DNA from: Rhabditoides inermis
Lineage: Eukaryota > Nematoda > Chromadorea > Rhabditida > Rhabditidae
Length of the DNA: 64,000 nt
Assembly (NCBI GenBank): GCA_963966185.1
Contig: CAWZYM010000433.1
Location: 64,501 to 128,500 of the forward strand
Direction of reading: 5' to 3'
The notes under the pieces are model-generated. The model was not told the DNA's origin. It did no database searches and was given only the letters and a program-made list of their open reading frames with translations. Position numbers and translations under genes: made by a program. Shown in pieces: positions 1 to 20,000 of this stretch. The first letter of the stretch is position 1. Each line of letters opens with the position of its first letter.

Positions 1-229
<229 letters not shown>

Positions 230-582
230 CCCCTCGCCGGCAGACTTCCCGTCATGGCCGCCTGCTGCACATCTTCCAGCCACTGCGCGCGGGCCATCGT
301 CGATCTACATCAATCACTGTCATCAATCAATATTATTCAACCAAAGCACTAAAGCACACCGTTGCCAGATTTTACAAACATACAAACCTTACTGTATTCG
401 TGTCAGTGAAACAACGAAAAATCCAGAAAACAACGACACGTTCACAGAATTTCTACAGTATCTTTACAACAACTACAGTACCCCTTACAATACTCTGTTA
501 CAGTACCCACCGCCACTGCGCCTGTGTGCGCTGGTAGCCCTGCACCGCCGAGATGACGCGCTTGTGGAGGCGGATCTGGAGG

Positions 583-624
<42 letters not shown>

Positions 625-1315
625 AACCTCCTTCTTACTCTCTCGCTCTATCACTTATTTTATAACTGTCTGTCTGTCAGCAGGTTAATGGGTCGAAACA
701 GGACACTGTTTCTAGTATCTACGTGGTTACAAGTGGTTACGTGATTGTCGTACGTGTTCTCTCTTTCTGAATATTACTCTTTCTTCACTCCCTCCCTCTC
801 CCTCTCCACCCACCAGGTACTTCTCACTGGTCACACTCCTCGCCTCATCGGCCGACAGAGAATTGAAGTCGGCCGGGTTTCTCCCGGGGAACATCTCCTG
901 CACAGCCTGCAACATGTACGGGCTATTGTCTCTCTCACAACTTACACAAAAATTGTACGTTTCCTTTCCTCGACAAATATAAACCACAGACTAACTTCTC
1001 AATTTCAGTGGAAGCCGCGCGATTTCATAGAAAACACATAATCTAGTCAACACGAAATACCAACACGACATGAGACAATATCAAATACAGTATACAGAGT
1101 GCACACACCTCCTCGGGGAACCTTGCCACAATGAGCTGGGCCTTCTCGCGCAGACCGCGCTCGTTCTGCAACACGTTCAGCACCGAGCGAGCCTCCCTGC
1201 AAAGACAGAGAGCTCTCTGGACCATTCAGCCTATTCAACTTCACACTCTTCCCCGTCACAGTTCTCCTTCATATCCCCCAGTCGAGACAAGTACTCTGTC
1301 TCTCTCTCTCTCGCA

Positions 1316-1346
<31 letters not shown>

Positions 1347-1450
1347 AGTCTCTTCAAAACTTCCTTCGATACAGACTTCGAAACACGGCCAAACAGTGTG
1401 TTTCGAAGGCATTTTAAAGGGGCTGTTTCGAAGAGACTGACCACACATGT

Positions 1451-1484
<34 letters not shown>

Positions 1485-3605
1485 CTCTCTCTCCCTCCCT
1501 CCCTCCCTCTCACCTATACGCATCCTTGCACTCCTCGTCCGCGTCGTGCTTGCCGGAGGAGAGCTTGTCCACGTTGAAGTAGGTGCGGTTCAGGCGGTAG
1601 TCTGCAAACATATATTTACTATTAGAGTTTTCTGTCAGTTATTGTACAATGACTACATCACGAGATGTGAGATTCACTTATTACAAAGATTCATGACATC
1701 GGTGTGGTAGGTATTAGAAAACCATATTTGACATTACAAAATTAATTATATCGACTAGCTAGGGAGCGACAATTGCTCCCCAAAAAGCACACTACATATT
1801 GATCATTTTCGGAAACATACATATGACAGTGAAATTCGAAAGTCATCAATCAATCAATCAATCAATCGTTTATCCGGAATCGTTATACATGAATATGACA
1901 ACACAATCATGATGATATGAAGCATACAGTAGTGCCTAAGATGCTAGATGCATAGGCTAACGCCGGGGAAAGACAGATAGGTTGACGAGGTTAGTGGCGG
2001 AATTTTTGATCGATAATCATTCCTGGACCATTAGAGTACCATTCTTGACGTGAAGAGCCCCGGGGGTTTCCGTTGCTTCCATGCCAATTAGTATCTCCTC
2101 GCGCCATAGCTGCTTCCACATGAGGGTACTTCCCGCCGCCTCACTGGTTACTCGGGAAGGATTCTTGTCGATGACCGAACATTCGGCGGCGGTGGGGCAA
2201 AATAAGGACCCGACCGCACGCCGTGGGGCAAAAAGAAGAATATCATTCATTCGAAAGTCATAAAACTGTGAACCGCACCCACGCCACCACTCCTGTTTCG
2301 TCCATACCGTGTGTGTGAGTGTGAGCAAGTGAAAATGAAAACCCGGGAGTGTTCCACACCCACCACTGTGGATCCCGAGTGTCTGTTAGCCTGTCCATAC
2401 ATTGTGCATGCATACCGTGTGTGTGACCGAGACCGATCAAGTGAAAATGGAAACTCTTGGAAACGCACCCCTGTGTCCCTAGTGTCTCTTCATACTTGTT
2501 CATCTATATCATGTTTCTTCGGCACCCACCCCTGTGTCCCGAGTGCCACAGCATGCGCGGCACCTCGACCAGCCCGAATCCGAGGAGAAGCACCAGCAGG
2601 AACAGACCCCACGAGTTCGACGCCGACACAAGAATCACCTTCAGGTGCTCACTGAACAAAATCACATGTAAGTTTCAGTACATGTGCAAAGGTTGTATAG
2701 AGAGTATTAGAGTAATGTGTCTGAAGCTCTGTGAAGAAAAAGAAACAGAAAATAGAAAACGCACGCGTTGATGTCGACGCCTTTGAGTATGGCGTAGAAT
2801 AGGATGGCGATGAAGATGCCCGCATAGCAGGCGTAGTACACGGCGTTGTTGTACAGAGCCGCCTTCAGACGACCCGCCTGCACAACGAAAGATCACTCTT
2901 CGCACTTCGAACAGACATCCTTCCCCGTCGATCAACAACCAACAATGGGATAGACAATGAGTAATTGACAAATAAGAGAGGGTGGTTTACAAAAAAAATG
3001 GAATAGAAGAAAACACGCCCAGTGTCCAGCACCAGCCAACCTTGGTGAAGTCGCCGGCGTTGTGGTAGGACTGTAGGAGGGGCAGGATGATCCAGGTGAG
3101 CAGCTGCGCCGTCCAGTACACCACGCGCCACAGAGTGAGCAGCCCCCGGTCCTCCACGTAGCTGAAGGGAGGGGGGTGAGAGAGAGTGAGAGAGAGAGGG
3201 GGGGAGGGAGGAAAGAGAGAGAGAGATAGAGATAGAGAGAGGGAGATGCTCACCCTCCCGGCTCCTCGCACTCCATGGTCGTGTTGCCGGTCTGGTTCGC
3301 CACTCGCTGCCGCTCCACCAAACAGCGGTTGTAGAACGTCTACATCAAAAAACATGATTTACCGGAAGTACAACTTGACAGTATTGAAAACAACAAGGAA
3401 GCATGTACACAACAGTACTGAACACACTCACGATGGCGATGTCCATGGGCAGGACGAATATGATGAGGAAGGAGAAGTACCATCCGACGAAGGTCGACAC
3501 GGTGACCAGGGGGTTCTGCCGCCGGATGTCTCCATACTTGTTGAGCAGGAACAGCGTCAGCAGGAACACGATCACCAGTTCCACGATGAGCGGACACGCG
3601 CTCAT
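230..3605 (-). CDS. LMBRD2: LMBR1-domain membrane protein, LMBRD2 type (5' part; gene continues off the left edge)
   Basis: Multi-spanning membrane protein of the LMBR1/LIMR family. Exons on the minus strand are 3432-3605, 3254-3339, 3041-3161, 2765-2877, 2530-2651, 1514-1601, 1109-1196, 814-906, 511-575 and about 230-304. They encode roughly the first 340 of the ~700 residues usual for LMBRD2. The start [10 protein letters not shown] and the hydrophobic segment that follows match the family N-terminus. Further family landmarks are FYNRC with nearby NQT and NTT glycosylation sites, [14 protein letters not shown], the segment [16 protein letters not shown], and the soluble stretch [12 protein letters not shown]...QWLEDV. 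Codon phase is continuous through all ten exons. The start ATG (3603-3605) is the first after a splice acceptor at 3640-3642. The family is reported at the plasma membrane in receptor signalling; its role here is inferred from homology only. The last exon end at 230 is the least certain boundary. Confidence 0.92.
2270..2540. repeat. Degenerate tandem copies of an exon-donor region
   Basis: Blocks containing CACCCCTGTGTCCC-like and AAGTGAAAATGRAAAC-like words occur near 2320-2375, 2435-2485 and 2518-2545. The last of these is the real 3' end and donor of LMBRD2-like exon 5 (donor at 2529). The other two are diverged copies inside intron 5 and carry donor-like GTGCGT and GTGGGT on the coding strand. 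Confidence 0.6.
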
Positions 3606-3621
3606 CCTGCACCCGCCGTCC

Positions 3622-3639
3622 TGCTCTAGATCTAGAGCA
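3622..3639 (-). promoter_or_regulatory. Perfect 18-bp palindrome at the 5' end of the LMBRD2-like 5' UTR
   Basis: TGCTCTAGATCTAGAGCA reads the same on both strands. It starts exactly at the base after the splice acceptor (CAG, 3642-3640 on the minus strand) that precedes the start codon. The 34-nt leader (3606-3639) of the acceptor-spliced mRNA would therefore open with this palindrome. Whether the acceptor receives a spliced leader or a 5' UTR exon cannot be told from sequence. Confidence 0.7.
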
Positions 3640-4505
3640 CTGCCAAATTAAAAAAAAACACACACACACAAATAAACTCGATTTTTCATAGCGAACAGCG
3701 ATGATAACGGAGTCGACGAGTATGAAACATCTTCATATTCACTTCTTTACATATTTTTGCGCCCAACAAAAAAAAACGAATAATGAAGCAACAAAATTAG
3801 TAGAAGGCCCGAAAATATCGATCAGCTGTTGCGCCCATGACGTCATTATCGTGGCGCTAAACGCTGTAAGATGGACGAATATTCGCCGGAAGGCGTACTC
3901 GTTTATTCCTTTATAACTTTTTTTTTCTTTTTTCTTATAAAATTGTTACATAGTCAATGCTTACACGCGTCGACCAAGGTAGCGTTTCGCTTCTACGTAT
4001 CGTGCAGGCAAGCAGGCCAGGTATAGGCTACAGGCCTAGGCCAGGTTTCTGCACGAAATCGTGCTGCTTTTACTGGCCGCTGCAAGCCGCACCTCTATAA
4101 AAATTGTTTATTCAAACCCGGCGATTTCTACATGCTGGAGGTGGAGGGCTACGGTATATGATGTAGGATAGGATGCCACGAAAGGATGCCTGAGATGCCA
4201 CGAAACCGTCTGCTACAGTAACCCGTCACTCACAGACAGCCATTGCGGCATTGCGTTTTCTGTTTTTCATATATCTTCATCCTCAGGGTGAATCGCCTAT
4301 CGATCATAACTGTTTAAAAATATATTTTTGAAACATTCTGTACTTCTTCTTGTCACATGTCCGACCAATCGAAAACGACCAATATAAGGGTTATATCGCG
4401 GTTTATCTTTGACAACGATAACCAGCGACGCAAAAATCAAAAACGAAAGTATCGACTATACAACGAAATGTGTGAGAGGGGGTCGTGATAGCTTATTAGG
4501 GGCGT
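3640..4505. other. Intergenic: unc-54 3' flank and LMBRD2-like upstream region
   Basis: No coding exon was found. The part next to the LMBRD2-like gene has an AT-rich stretch and a TGACGTCA palindrome (3838-3845). The part next to unc-54 holds its 3' UTR; the candidate poly(A) signals TTTATT on the plus strand (4107-4112, 3902-3907) are AATAAA for the minus-strand message. Confidence 0.6.
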
Positions 4506-12465
<7,960 letters not shown>

Positions 12466-12555
12466 CTGAAAAGCGAAGCACGTCAAAAACGTATAGGAAT
12501 CAAACGCAAGTTGATCATGAAATACAGACACGTAACTTGAAAACGCAAACGCACC

Positions 12556-12620
12556 TTGAATCAGTGAACGACCTTCCGGTGTGCGAAAGTCGGCTCGACT
12601 GGTGAGACTGCCGTGGGCTG
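12556..12620 (-). other. unc-54: Probable 5' UTR exon of unc-54
   Basis: A splice acceptor (CAG at 12468-12466) abuts the start ATG directly, so the leader must come from another exon. On the minus strand a good donor, CAAG|GTGCGT, lies at 12556/12555. Its exon would run up to a start site near 12620, about 30 nt below the TATA-like element. The upper boundary is an estimate. Confidence 0.55.
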
Positions 12621-12644
12621 TAGAGGGGCGGGGCGGCCGCAGCC

Positions 12645-12653
12645 TCATATACT
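12645..12653 (-). promoter_or_regulatory. unc-54: TATA-like element of unc-54
   Basis: The minus strand reads GAGTATATGAG here, about 30 nt upstream of the estimated transcription start and next to a GC-rich block. This spacing fits a TATA-type muscle promoter. No further muscle elements were identified with confidence. Confidence 0.5.
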
Positions 12654-12659
12654 CCGAGC

Positions 12660-14089
12660 AGCTACCGTACACTGCCAGCCGAGGGAGGCGAGGCGCAGCG
12701 AGGCGGAGAGTGGCAGAATAGTGTGGCGAGGGCAGAGGGTGCAGACACGAGAGGGGAGGGAGGGAGCGTGTGATCGGTGGAGGGCGCGGTGAGGGAGCGG
12801 GGAGAAGTGAGAGGGAGGAGGGAGGGAGGAGAGAGGGAGAGGGAGCCTCTCTCTTACACACCCGCCCACGAGGCATGCCATCGCAGCCAGCGGCGCATTC
12901 GAAGAAGGAAAGAAACGGAGGGACGAGGTGAAAATGCGCGAGTTTTTCGCGAGCGGCATCAATCCGCTTCTTGCACCATCGAGCGTAATGGAAACATGCG
13001 TCAGGCTGCAAATCCACTTCCTCCCCCTCTCTCATCTCTTCAATCGCTTGTACTGTCTCTGTCTTTGCACTGCACCGTATCAGTACCATTTGTATCGTGA
13101 TCGTGCTGAAACACATTCACCAACCCATCTCCCAAAAAGGCAATCCGCATCATCTTGCAGTTCCTCACTTCTTCCGTGCCTCTCTTGCACATGCTCTTCC
13201 ATTCCTCTCTTTCCATTCCACCTGCCGTTGTAACAGCCCGCATCTCTCGCTCGCTCGCACACAAACAACTCTGCCCTTGATTCCAGGGATGTGCAGAAGG
13301 TAAAACCTATCCTAAACCTTTCAACCCAGTATCCGATGACTCGCCACTCGCCTCACAATTTACAGCCGGCCTGCCACGTCTGGCGGGTCAGTCACTGTCG
13401 CCCATCTCTCTCCCGACACACACCGCGCAACTGTTCTGTCGAGTCGACCGATTCCAATCAACACAACCACTCCTCACTCCTCCATTCCACATACATTCCG
13501 CATCAACATCTTCCCACCCTCACCTCCTCACAAAAGCGAAAACACATCTCCTCTCAATTACAACTCTGGTCAACAAGTTTCACGGAGCTCCCCCTATCAA
13601 AATATCAGCTTTTAGGACGAGCTATTCCGAAGGTCGTGAGCATTGAATAGTGCGTTGCTTCGTTTTCTATCGTCTCCCGCATGCCACTAGAGCCTCACAC
13701 ATGTCATTCCGATCTCGCAGATCTCCTTCCATCCACGCAGTGTAATCCTCACTCCCTCTCCCCTCCCTCAATCCAATGGCATCCCCCAACACACTCCAGG
13801 GACCAACCACTCATTTCAAACTTATTATCAATTGAATAATCGCATATCATCAAACAATCAAAGATCACAACAATCAAGAAATAACTTACGATTCACAATC
13901 CAGTATAAATTATTCACAATGACGTGATGACCAGAACACGAAGCGATAAGTGTGGTGGGTCTACGAATTGAAAAGAGCTAGGAGGACAATCGATCATTCA
14001 CACGGATGGAATGGAAAGCTATGGTATTTGGGGGAGTTGGAGTCGGCTAGTTGAGCACATATGGAGTAGAGACTACAGTGGCTGCTCGT
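12660..14089. other. Intergenic: unc-54 upstream region and EMC1 3' flank
   Basis: No coding exon was recognised. It contains a purine-rich tract (about 12770-12860) close to the unc-54 promoter, then C-rich unstructured sequence. The last part should hold the 3' UTR of the EMC1 gene, which stops at 14090. Confidence 0.6.
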
Positions 14090-17000
14090 CTATGCCCACG
14101 CCTGCTTGAGGGCGTTGCCCCTGGCGATCCGCTTGCACACATAGCTGCCCGCAAACAGACCAATCAACACCAGGCTGATCATCGCATAGTCAAAGTCCTC
14201 CTTGAGAATGTCGAACGTGCCCGACGGGTGGAGACGCGTGTAGAACACGTCAATGCCGTACGCCAGCATCAGCGACGTCGACTCCAGGCCAGATGGGCTG
14301 AAAATCAATGGGTACGATCAGAGAGGCACATTGTTTAGAGTGCTCCATGCGCTGACTAGTGTGCAGTCTATACTTTCTCGCCCCAAACAACTCCTTCATC
14401 ACTCGGCGACAGCAGCAGGCCAGGTCTGCAGTCGCTGCCGCGGCGGCACACAGGCATGTTACACTCTTCCTCCTCCCTCCCTCTACCCCTGCTGCCCTGC
14501 TGCCACCCTCTCGCGTCTTCCCCGAATCACCCTCCCACCCCTGCTAGCCCTGGCATGCGCTCTTTCTCGCCTCCTCTCCCCCTCCTCGTCACACTTCACT
14601 CGTAAGAACACGAGTGAGCTGTGAAAAACGGGGGATCAGAAAGAATGAGAGAGTGAAGAAGAGAGAGCGAGAAAGAGAGAGAGAGAGAGAAATCAGGGCG
14701 GCAGATCCAAGCGAGATCAGCCCATCAATCCACGCAATGCCATCCCGCAGATACACAAATCCCATTGCACCACATTGTGAAACAACAAGACAACTAGAAA
14801 ACACCTGGAATAGGCATCAACCAGCTGCCAAACCACCCCCACATTCCTATAGTCAATAGAGTTTTGAAACTCCGTGTTCACCCGCTCCAATCATACACGA
14901 TACGTCCTCGCATGCAGTCACCGCTACCGTAAGCCCTCATCCTATCCTATCCTACTACATTCACATACTCTCTCTCTCCCCCTCCCTCACCCTCCCGCAG
15001 CCCGCACTCACGCAGTGGCAATGCCGCGCACGTGGTGCACCGTCTGGTTGTAGTTGAGCATGTCCTCGCTGGGCACGGCAATCTCCGGCATGTATGGAAT
15101 GATCATCTCCTCCCGCATCTCCTGCGTCACCTCCAGCGGACGGGTCGCGTCCACAAAGCGTCGGTTCACCTGCAACCACAAAACTGTACATTATAAATAA
15201 TTACAATCCTTAAATATGTTTCGTACAAATCTCATTAACATGCGAACATGCGTCACAACAATGGCATTATAACATACATAGAATCCACCACAACGAAAAT
15301 ACGCTTCACCACCAAAACGAGTCGCACATGTCAGAGCGGCAACAATAGCTCTTACATTCTAGTCACCCACCCCCACACCTCACCTCAAATATGCCTCCAA
15401 TGGGCAGGGCGAGTAGGATGGCCCGGTTGGAGAGGCCCTGCTCCGTCTCGCTCACCGCCATCGCATTCACGCCGTGCGCAAAGATGTACGACGAGGCGAG
15501 CACGTGCGGGGCGCGGCGAGGAGGACGGAGCGAGTCGAACCTCAATGGGCATACATGCAATCGAACTAGAAAAATTACACAAATTTCAAAAACTACTTAT
15601 AGAGAAAAGTGAAGCGTAGAAACTACAAACCGTCGTAAAAAGTATTAATATTACAAGATTTCACGAATGCACACGATTAAAACAAACATTCTCACAGATA
15701 TTTAGAAAACAAGTGAAACGTACAAACTACAAACTACATCTCTCCCAACCCCTGCCACTCACTTGTCGGCATCCGTCTGCTCCTCTCCCTCGTACAACTC
15801 GAGCACGCCAATCTCCGTGCGGCGAGCCTTCGAGTTCCAGTACGCGTACTGCAAAGGGGTGAGTCTCTCTCTCCCCCTGCCTCTCTCTTTCCCTCACTTC
15901 CCCCTTCTCTCTCCCTCTTTCTCTCTCTCTCTCTCCTAGCAAATCTGATTGTACTAAAATTTTAGTACAAATTCAGTCAAAAGCGCAGTTTGTGTTTTTT
16001 TACTACAGAAGTTCTAAAATTTTACTAAAAGTCGTGATCTTCTTTACTAAAATCGAAGCGCACCAGTTTAGTGAAATTTTAGTAAAATTTTAGTACCGAA
16101 ACTCATATGGTATTCATGGTCCCGGCACGAAAACATTCAAATTTACCGTACGATTTATGTTTTTACACGCTGATATCTAACGTCAGCTGTTTGTTTTATT
16201 TCTCTTTTTAATGTTTTATGTTGTTTTATTTCGTAAATAAACATTGTCCGTAAACTTTAAAAAAACATTCAGGCGATGTCTACTGTGATGAAATTCTGTG
16301 CGTCGTCGAATTCTACGTGCGGCAACCAGCTGGATTCGAGATGAAAGGTAGGATACCTTTCATTGTTTGTATGAAATGTTTTATCTTATTTTGTCTTTGT
16401 CATTCTCACTACATGTAGTTCATATTCGTATTCAGTTTCACTGTGTAACTGTATGTTTTCAGTGTGTCTACGCGTCGTGAGCATATATGACAGTGAAGAA
16501 GACAAACTCAGACAAAATCATCGGGTGTCGCGCGCGGCAAAACGCCGTTCCCGGGACTCACGCGGGGCAATACCGGGTGAAACGCGGGGCAATAGAGAAT
16601 CGCGACAATATCGGGAGTCGCGCAATTGTCGCGCGTGACAATTAGAACTCAATTTGGCGGGAAACAATTATTTGAACTAGGCGTCTCTTTTTCGCGCAAT
16701 CACTACCGGTTCGCATTTTGTTATTGATGTTTTCAGTTTTTATATTGTTTGTTGATTTGTTTCGTGTTATTGTATGTAGGTGTGTTTTCCTGACGTGGGT
16801 GAATCCCGATAATGGTGAAACTAAGAAGTAGAATTAAGTTGTATTGCACATCCACCTATCTATCTAGTTATTTCATACTTTTCCTGCATTCTCGGAATGT
16901 ACAATCGCTATTACAATATTTAGCTAACACTCTAGTAGCTAGGCGAGTGATTCTTTCAAGGGGCCACCCGGTAGCACCAAACGCTTGTTCTAATCTCTTC

Positions 17001-20000
17001 GCCTCTGCGCTCTCCGTGAAGGCTGAAGGGGCGAGACGCACTCCTTAAAGAGTCTTTCTCTTGGATGTTCGAGCCTATATCATATAGCGGTGTTAGAGAG
17101 TTGATAGAAGCACTTCCTCTCTTCGACGCGATCGAGACTCGAACCCGCGAGAAAATCGAGATAGTGGGATATCACGGTGAGCGCAGAGATCCGAACAAGC
17201 GTTTGGGTCTATCAGGTAAAAACTTCATGACTTGTTATTATGTTGTCAGTTACGCGTTTCAGCTCACCCGTCTTATCCACCTGGTTCACAAGGACTGCGG
17301 ACTGCTCTTATCGATTGGATCATCTAGCCGCTCTCCCATGTGCCAGCCGGACCAAACGGTAAGCCAGACATGCGCGCACTGACGTGCTACACTTTATATT
17401 TCTTAATGATGATTGTGAGTACATTTCACTCAAAGCCCCGATGTGATTTTTCTTTTTCGTGTTAGAAAAATCTGTTGACTGTTGATTTTGCGTTGTGACT
17501 GCGTACTCTAGTATGCATCACGCCTCATTCATGTGAATTTTCATTCAAAATAGTTGCTAGTTAGATTATCCACAATTCTAAGCTAAAATATAACAATATG
17601 ATAGTAGATTATCTTTTAGTTCATGTTGATATGAACTGTTTGCAGTGAGTTGGTGCCGCTTAGTTGAGCTCGAAGTTCATCGAGCCAGTCATGAGCGAAA
17701 CCTGCGAAGGTGAGCATGCTTCGTATTGATTGAATTGATTAAACTTGTGTGTGTTGCAGAACGAATGCGCTAGTCTCGTGCCTCTTGATGCAAGCTCACA
17801 GCGGAGAGCAACCCCGACAAGCAACTGAAGAAGCATCGCAGCCCACCCTATCAAGCCCACAGAAGACCAACTAGACGACCAACCAAGAAGTATTTATCTC
17901 ATTTCCAATGTACATTTTGAGAGCAGCCCACTCACATTATTGCCTATGACGAAGTTGTAATGTTAGGTAGTTGTCGTATACCGTTGATTGATATGTACCC
18001 GCTGATTGTATGAATTGTATCACAATGCATTACAAAATAAATCATTTTGTTATTCTTGTTAAATTTGAATGAAGAATGAAAAAGGGGAAGGAATGGTAAG
18101 CGAAGCGATTGTGATAAACGTGCGTGACAATATCGCGGCAATACCGCGGCAATATCGCAGTGTCGCGCGGGGCAATACCGGGAGTCGCGCAATGATCACT
18201 CGTGACGACCCGATATTACCCCGCGCGTCCCCCGCTATCCTAGCGCGCGACACCCGGACGTTTCTCTTGGAAGATGTGAGGCGAGAGAGCGAGTCGGCGT
18301 CGGCAACAAGAAACACACTCTGTGCAGCACAAGAATCCTTCATCAAGAATCAAAACAAGCTGAAAGATTGTGAAAATGAACAACTCATGTTTCTCTATTT
18401 CATTATGCCAAGTAATAAATATCATAACAAGCAAATGTGTTTGTGTTTGAATTCGAACATACGTGGCATTAGTATCACTATCTGCAAGAAATAAGTGTTC
18501 AATCGACAATCGCACCCGTTACGGAGCCCAATTTCATTTAGAAAAGTACTAAAATTTTAGTCAGCAAACGCTAAAATTTTAGTAAAGAAACACTACAATT
18601 TTAGTTAGGGAACACTAAAATTTTAGTACAAAAGTGTGAAATTTCTTTACTAAAATTGTAGTTATTTTTTTAGTAACGAAAAGCTAAAATTTTAGTAATG
18701 CGGACTTTACCGAGTCCCCACTCACCGCCAGCCAGTGTTCGCAGTGCACCAGATGGACGGGACCGGCCGAGTTGGGCAGGCGAGCAGAGTGCACCACCTG
18801 ATAGACTGGTATTAGTATGTTTCACACTCATAATAAACTATGATTCAAGCCGATTAGGCAATATTTGACCTTCCTCATTCGCAAAATACCATTTCAAAAC
18901 ACACTAAAAACGCTACACCACAAAAACAAGTAATATTGCACCCAACATCATGCAATTGCTTAGTGAATCAATCCATCACAAACGCACAACACAATCAAAC
19001 TATTCGTTTTCGCCAATACCACCAAACCAAAGTGAAATGCGCCATATCCCAATTAAAGGCAACAAGCACACCGACCTGTCCGCTGACGGCGTCAATCATC
19101 CAGACGCGCATCGCCTGCTGCTGCTCATTCAGCACAGCCACAGCCACCAGGTTCGGATTGGCATACTTGTACGACACACTCCGGTCCATCAACACACGAC
19201 CCTGCGAGTGCACGCGCTCTGAAATGAGAACATTCAAAGATGGAGATTTATCCCGAAAGTTTGGAAGATTGCAAGTAGTGGTTACATAGTGAACAAAGTT
19301 TACTTACGAAAAAAAACGACCACATACACCTTTAAGAGAACCTTGAATGACCTCTCTATATAGCCCCTAGTCTCCACCTAGAACAATTACTATAAAGACA
19401 GTGTGATATAAAAAAAACCCGTATTTTCTACGTTTCACCCATTCACTGAATAGAGATACCGGCTACCAAAGCGGTCAACCCAGTTTACTCGATGAATACA
19501 TGTTCATTGAGTGAACAGTGGTTGATCAACTATCCGGATTCATTAAAAGTCATAAGAAAACATTGTATTTTTGTACATTTACAATCTATATAGGGAAATA
19601 ACATCTTCGAAAAAGTGCATATAAAGACATCAAAAACTAAACGTTTCATCGCTACACTACTTCTACATGTGCGATATCACATTGCACCGCGAGACTGTGA
19701 TTGACGATTACCACACCCATCCAAAGAGACACCACCCGACTCACGCGTGGGTGGCTTCCCTTTGACGGCGACGATCCGATCGCCCTCCGCCAGCTGCAGG
19801 TCCGCCTGCCACACGCGGGACAGCGACAGGGAAGAGAGGTCCACCTGCAACACAACGCTATACTCAACACGAACACGCATAAAACATGTTTCAGCAACTG
19901 TTCATGAATACGGCTAATTGCGAACAGAACAATAGAAGCTGTTCTAGTTTCATAATATGAACATCAATTTATACCACTACGTTGAAGAAAATTAAGTTCG

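Noticed and set aside
16812..17048. Plus-strand open frame in the inner EMC1-intron element as a transposase.
   Set aside because: No transposase motif, composition like AT-rich non-coding sequence, and no splice support.
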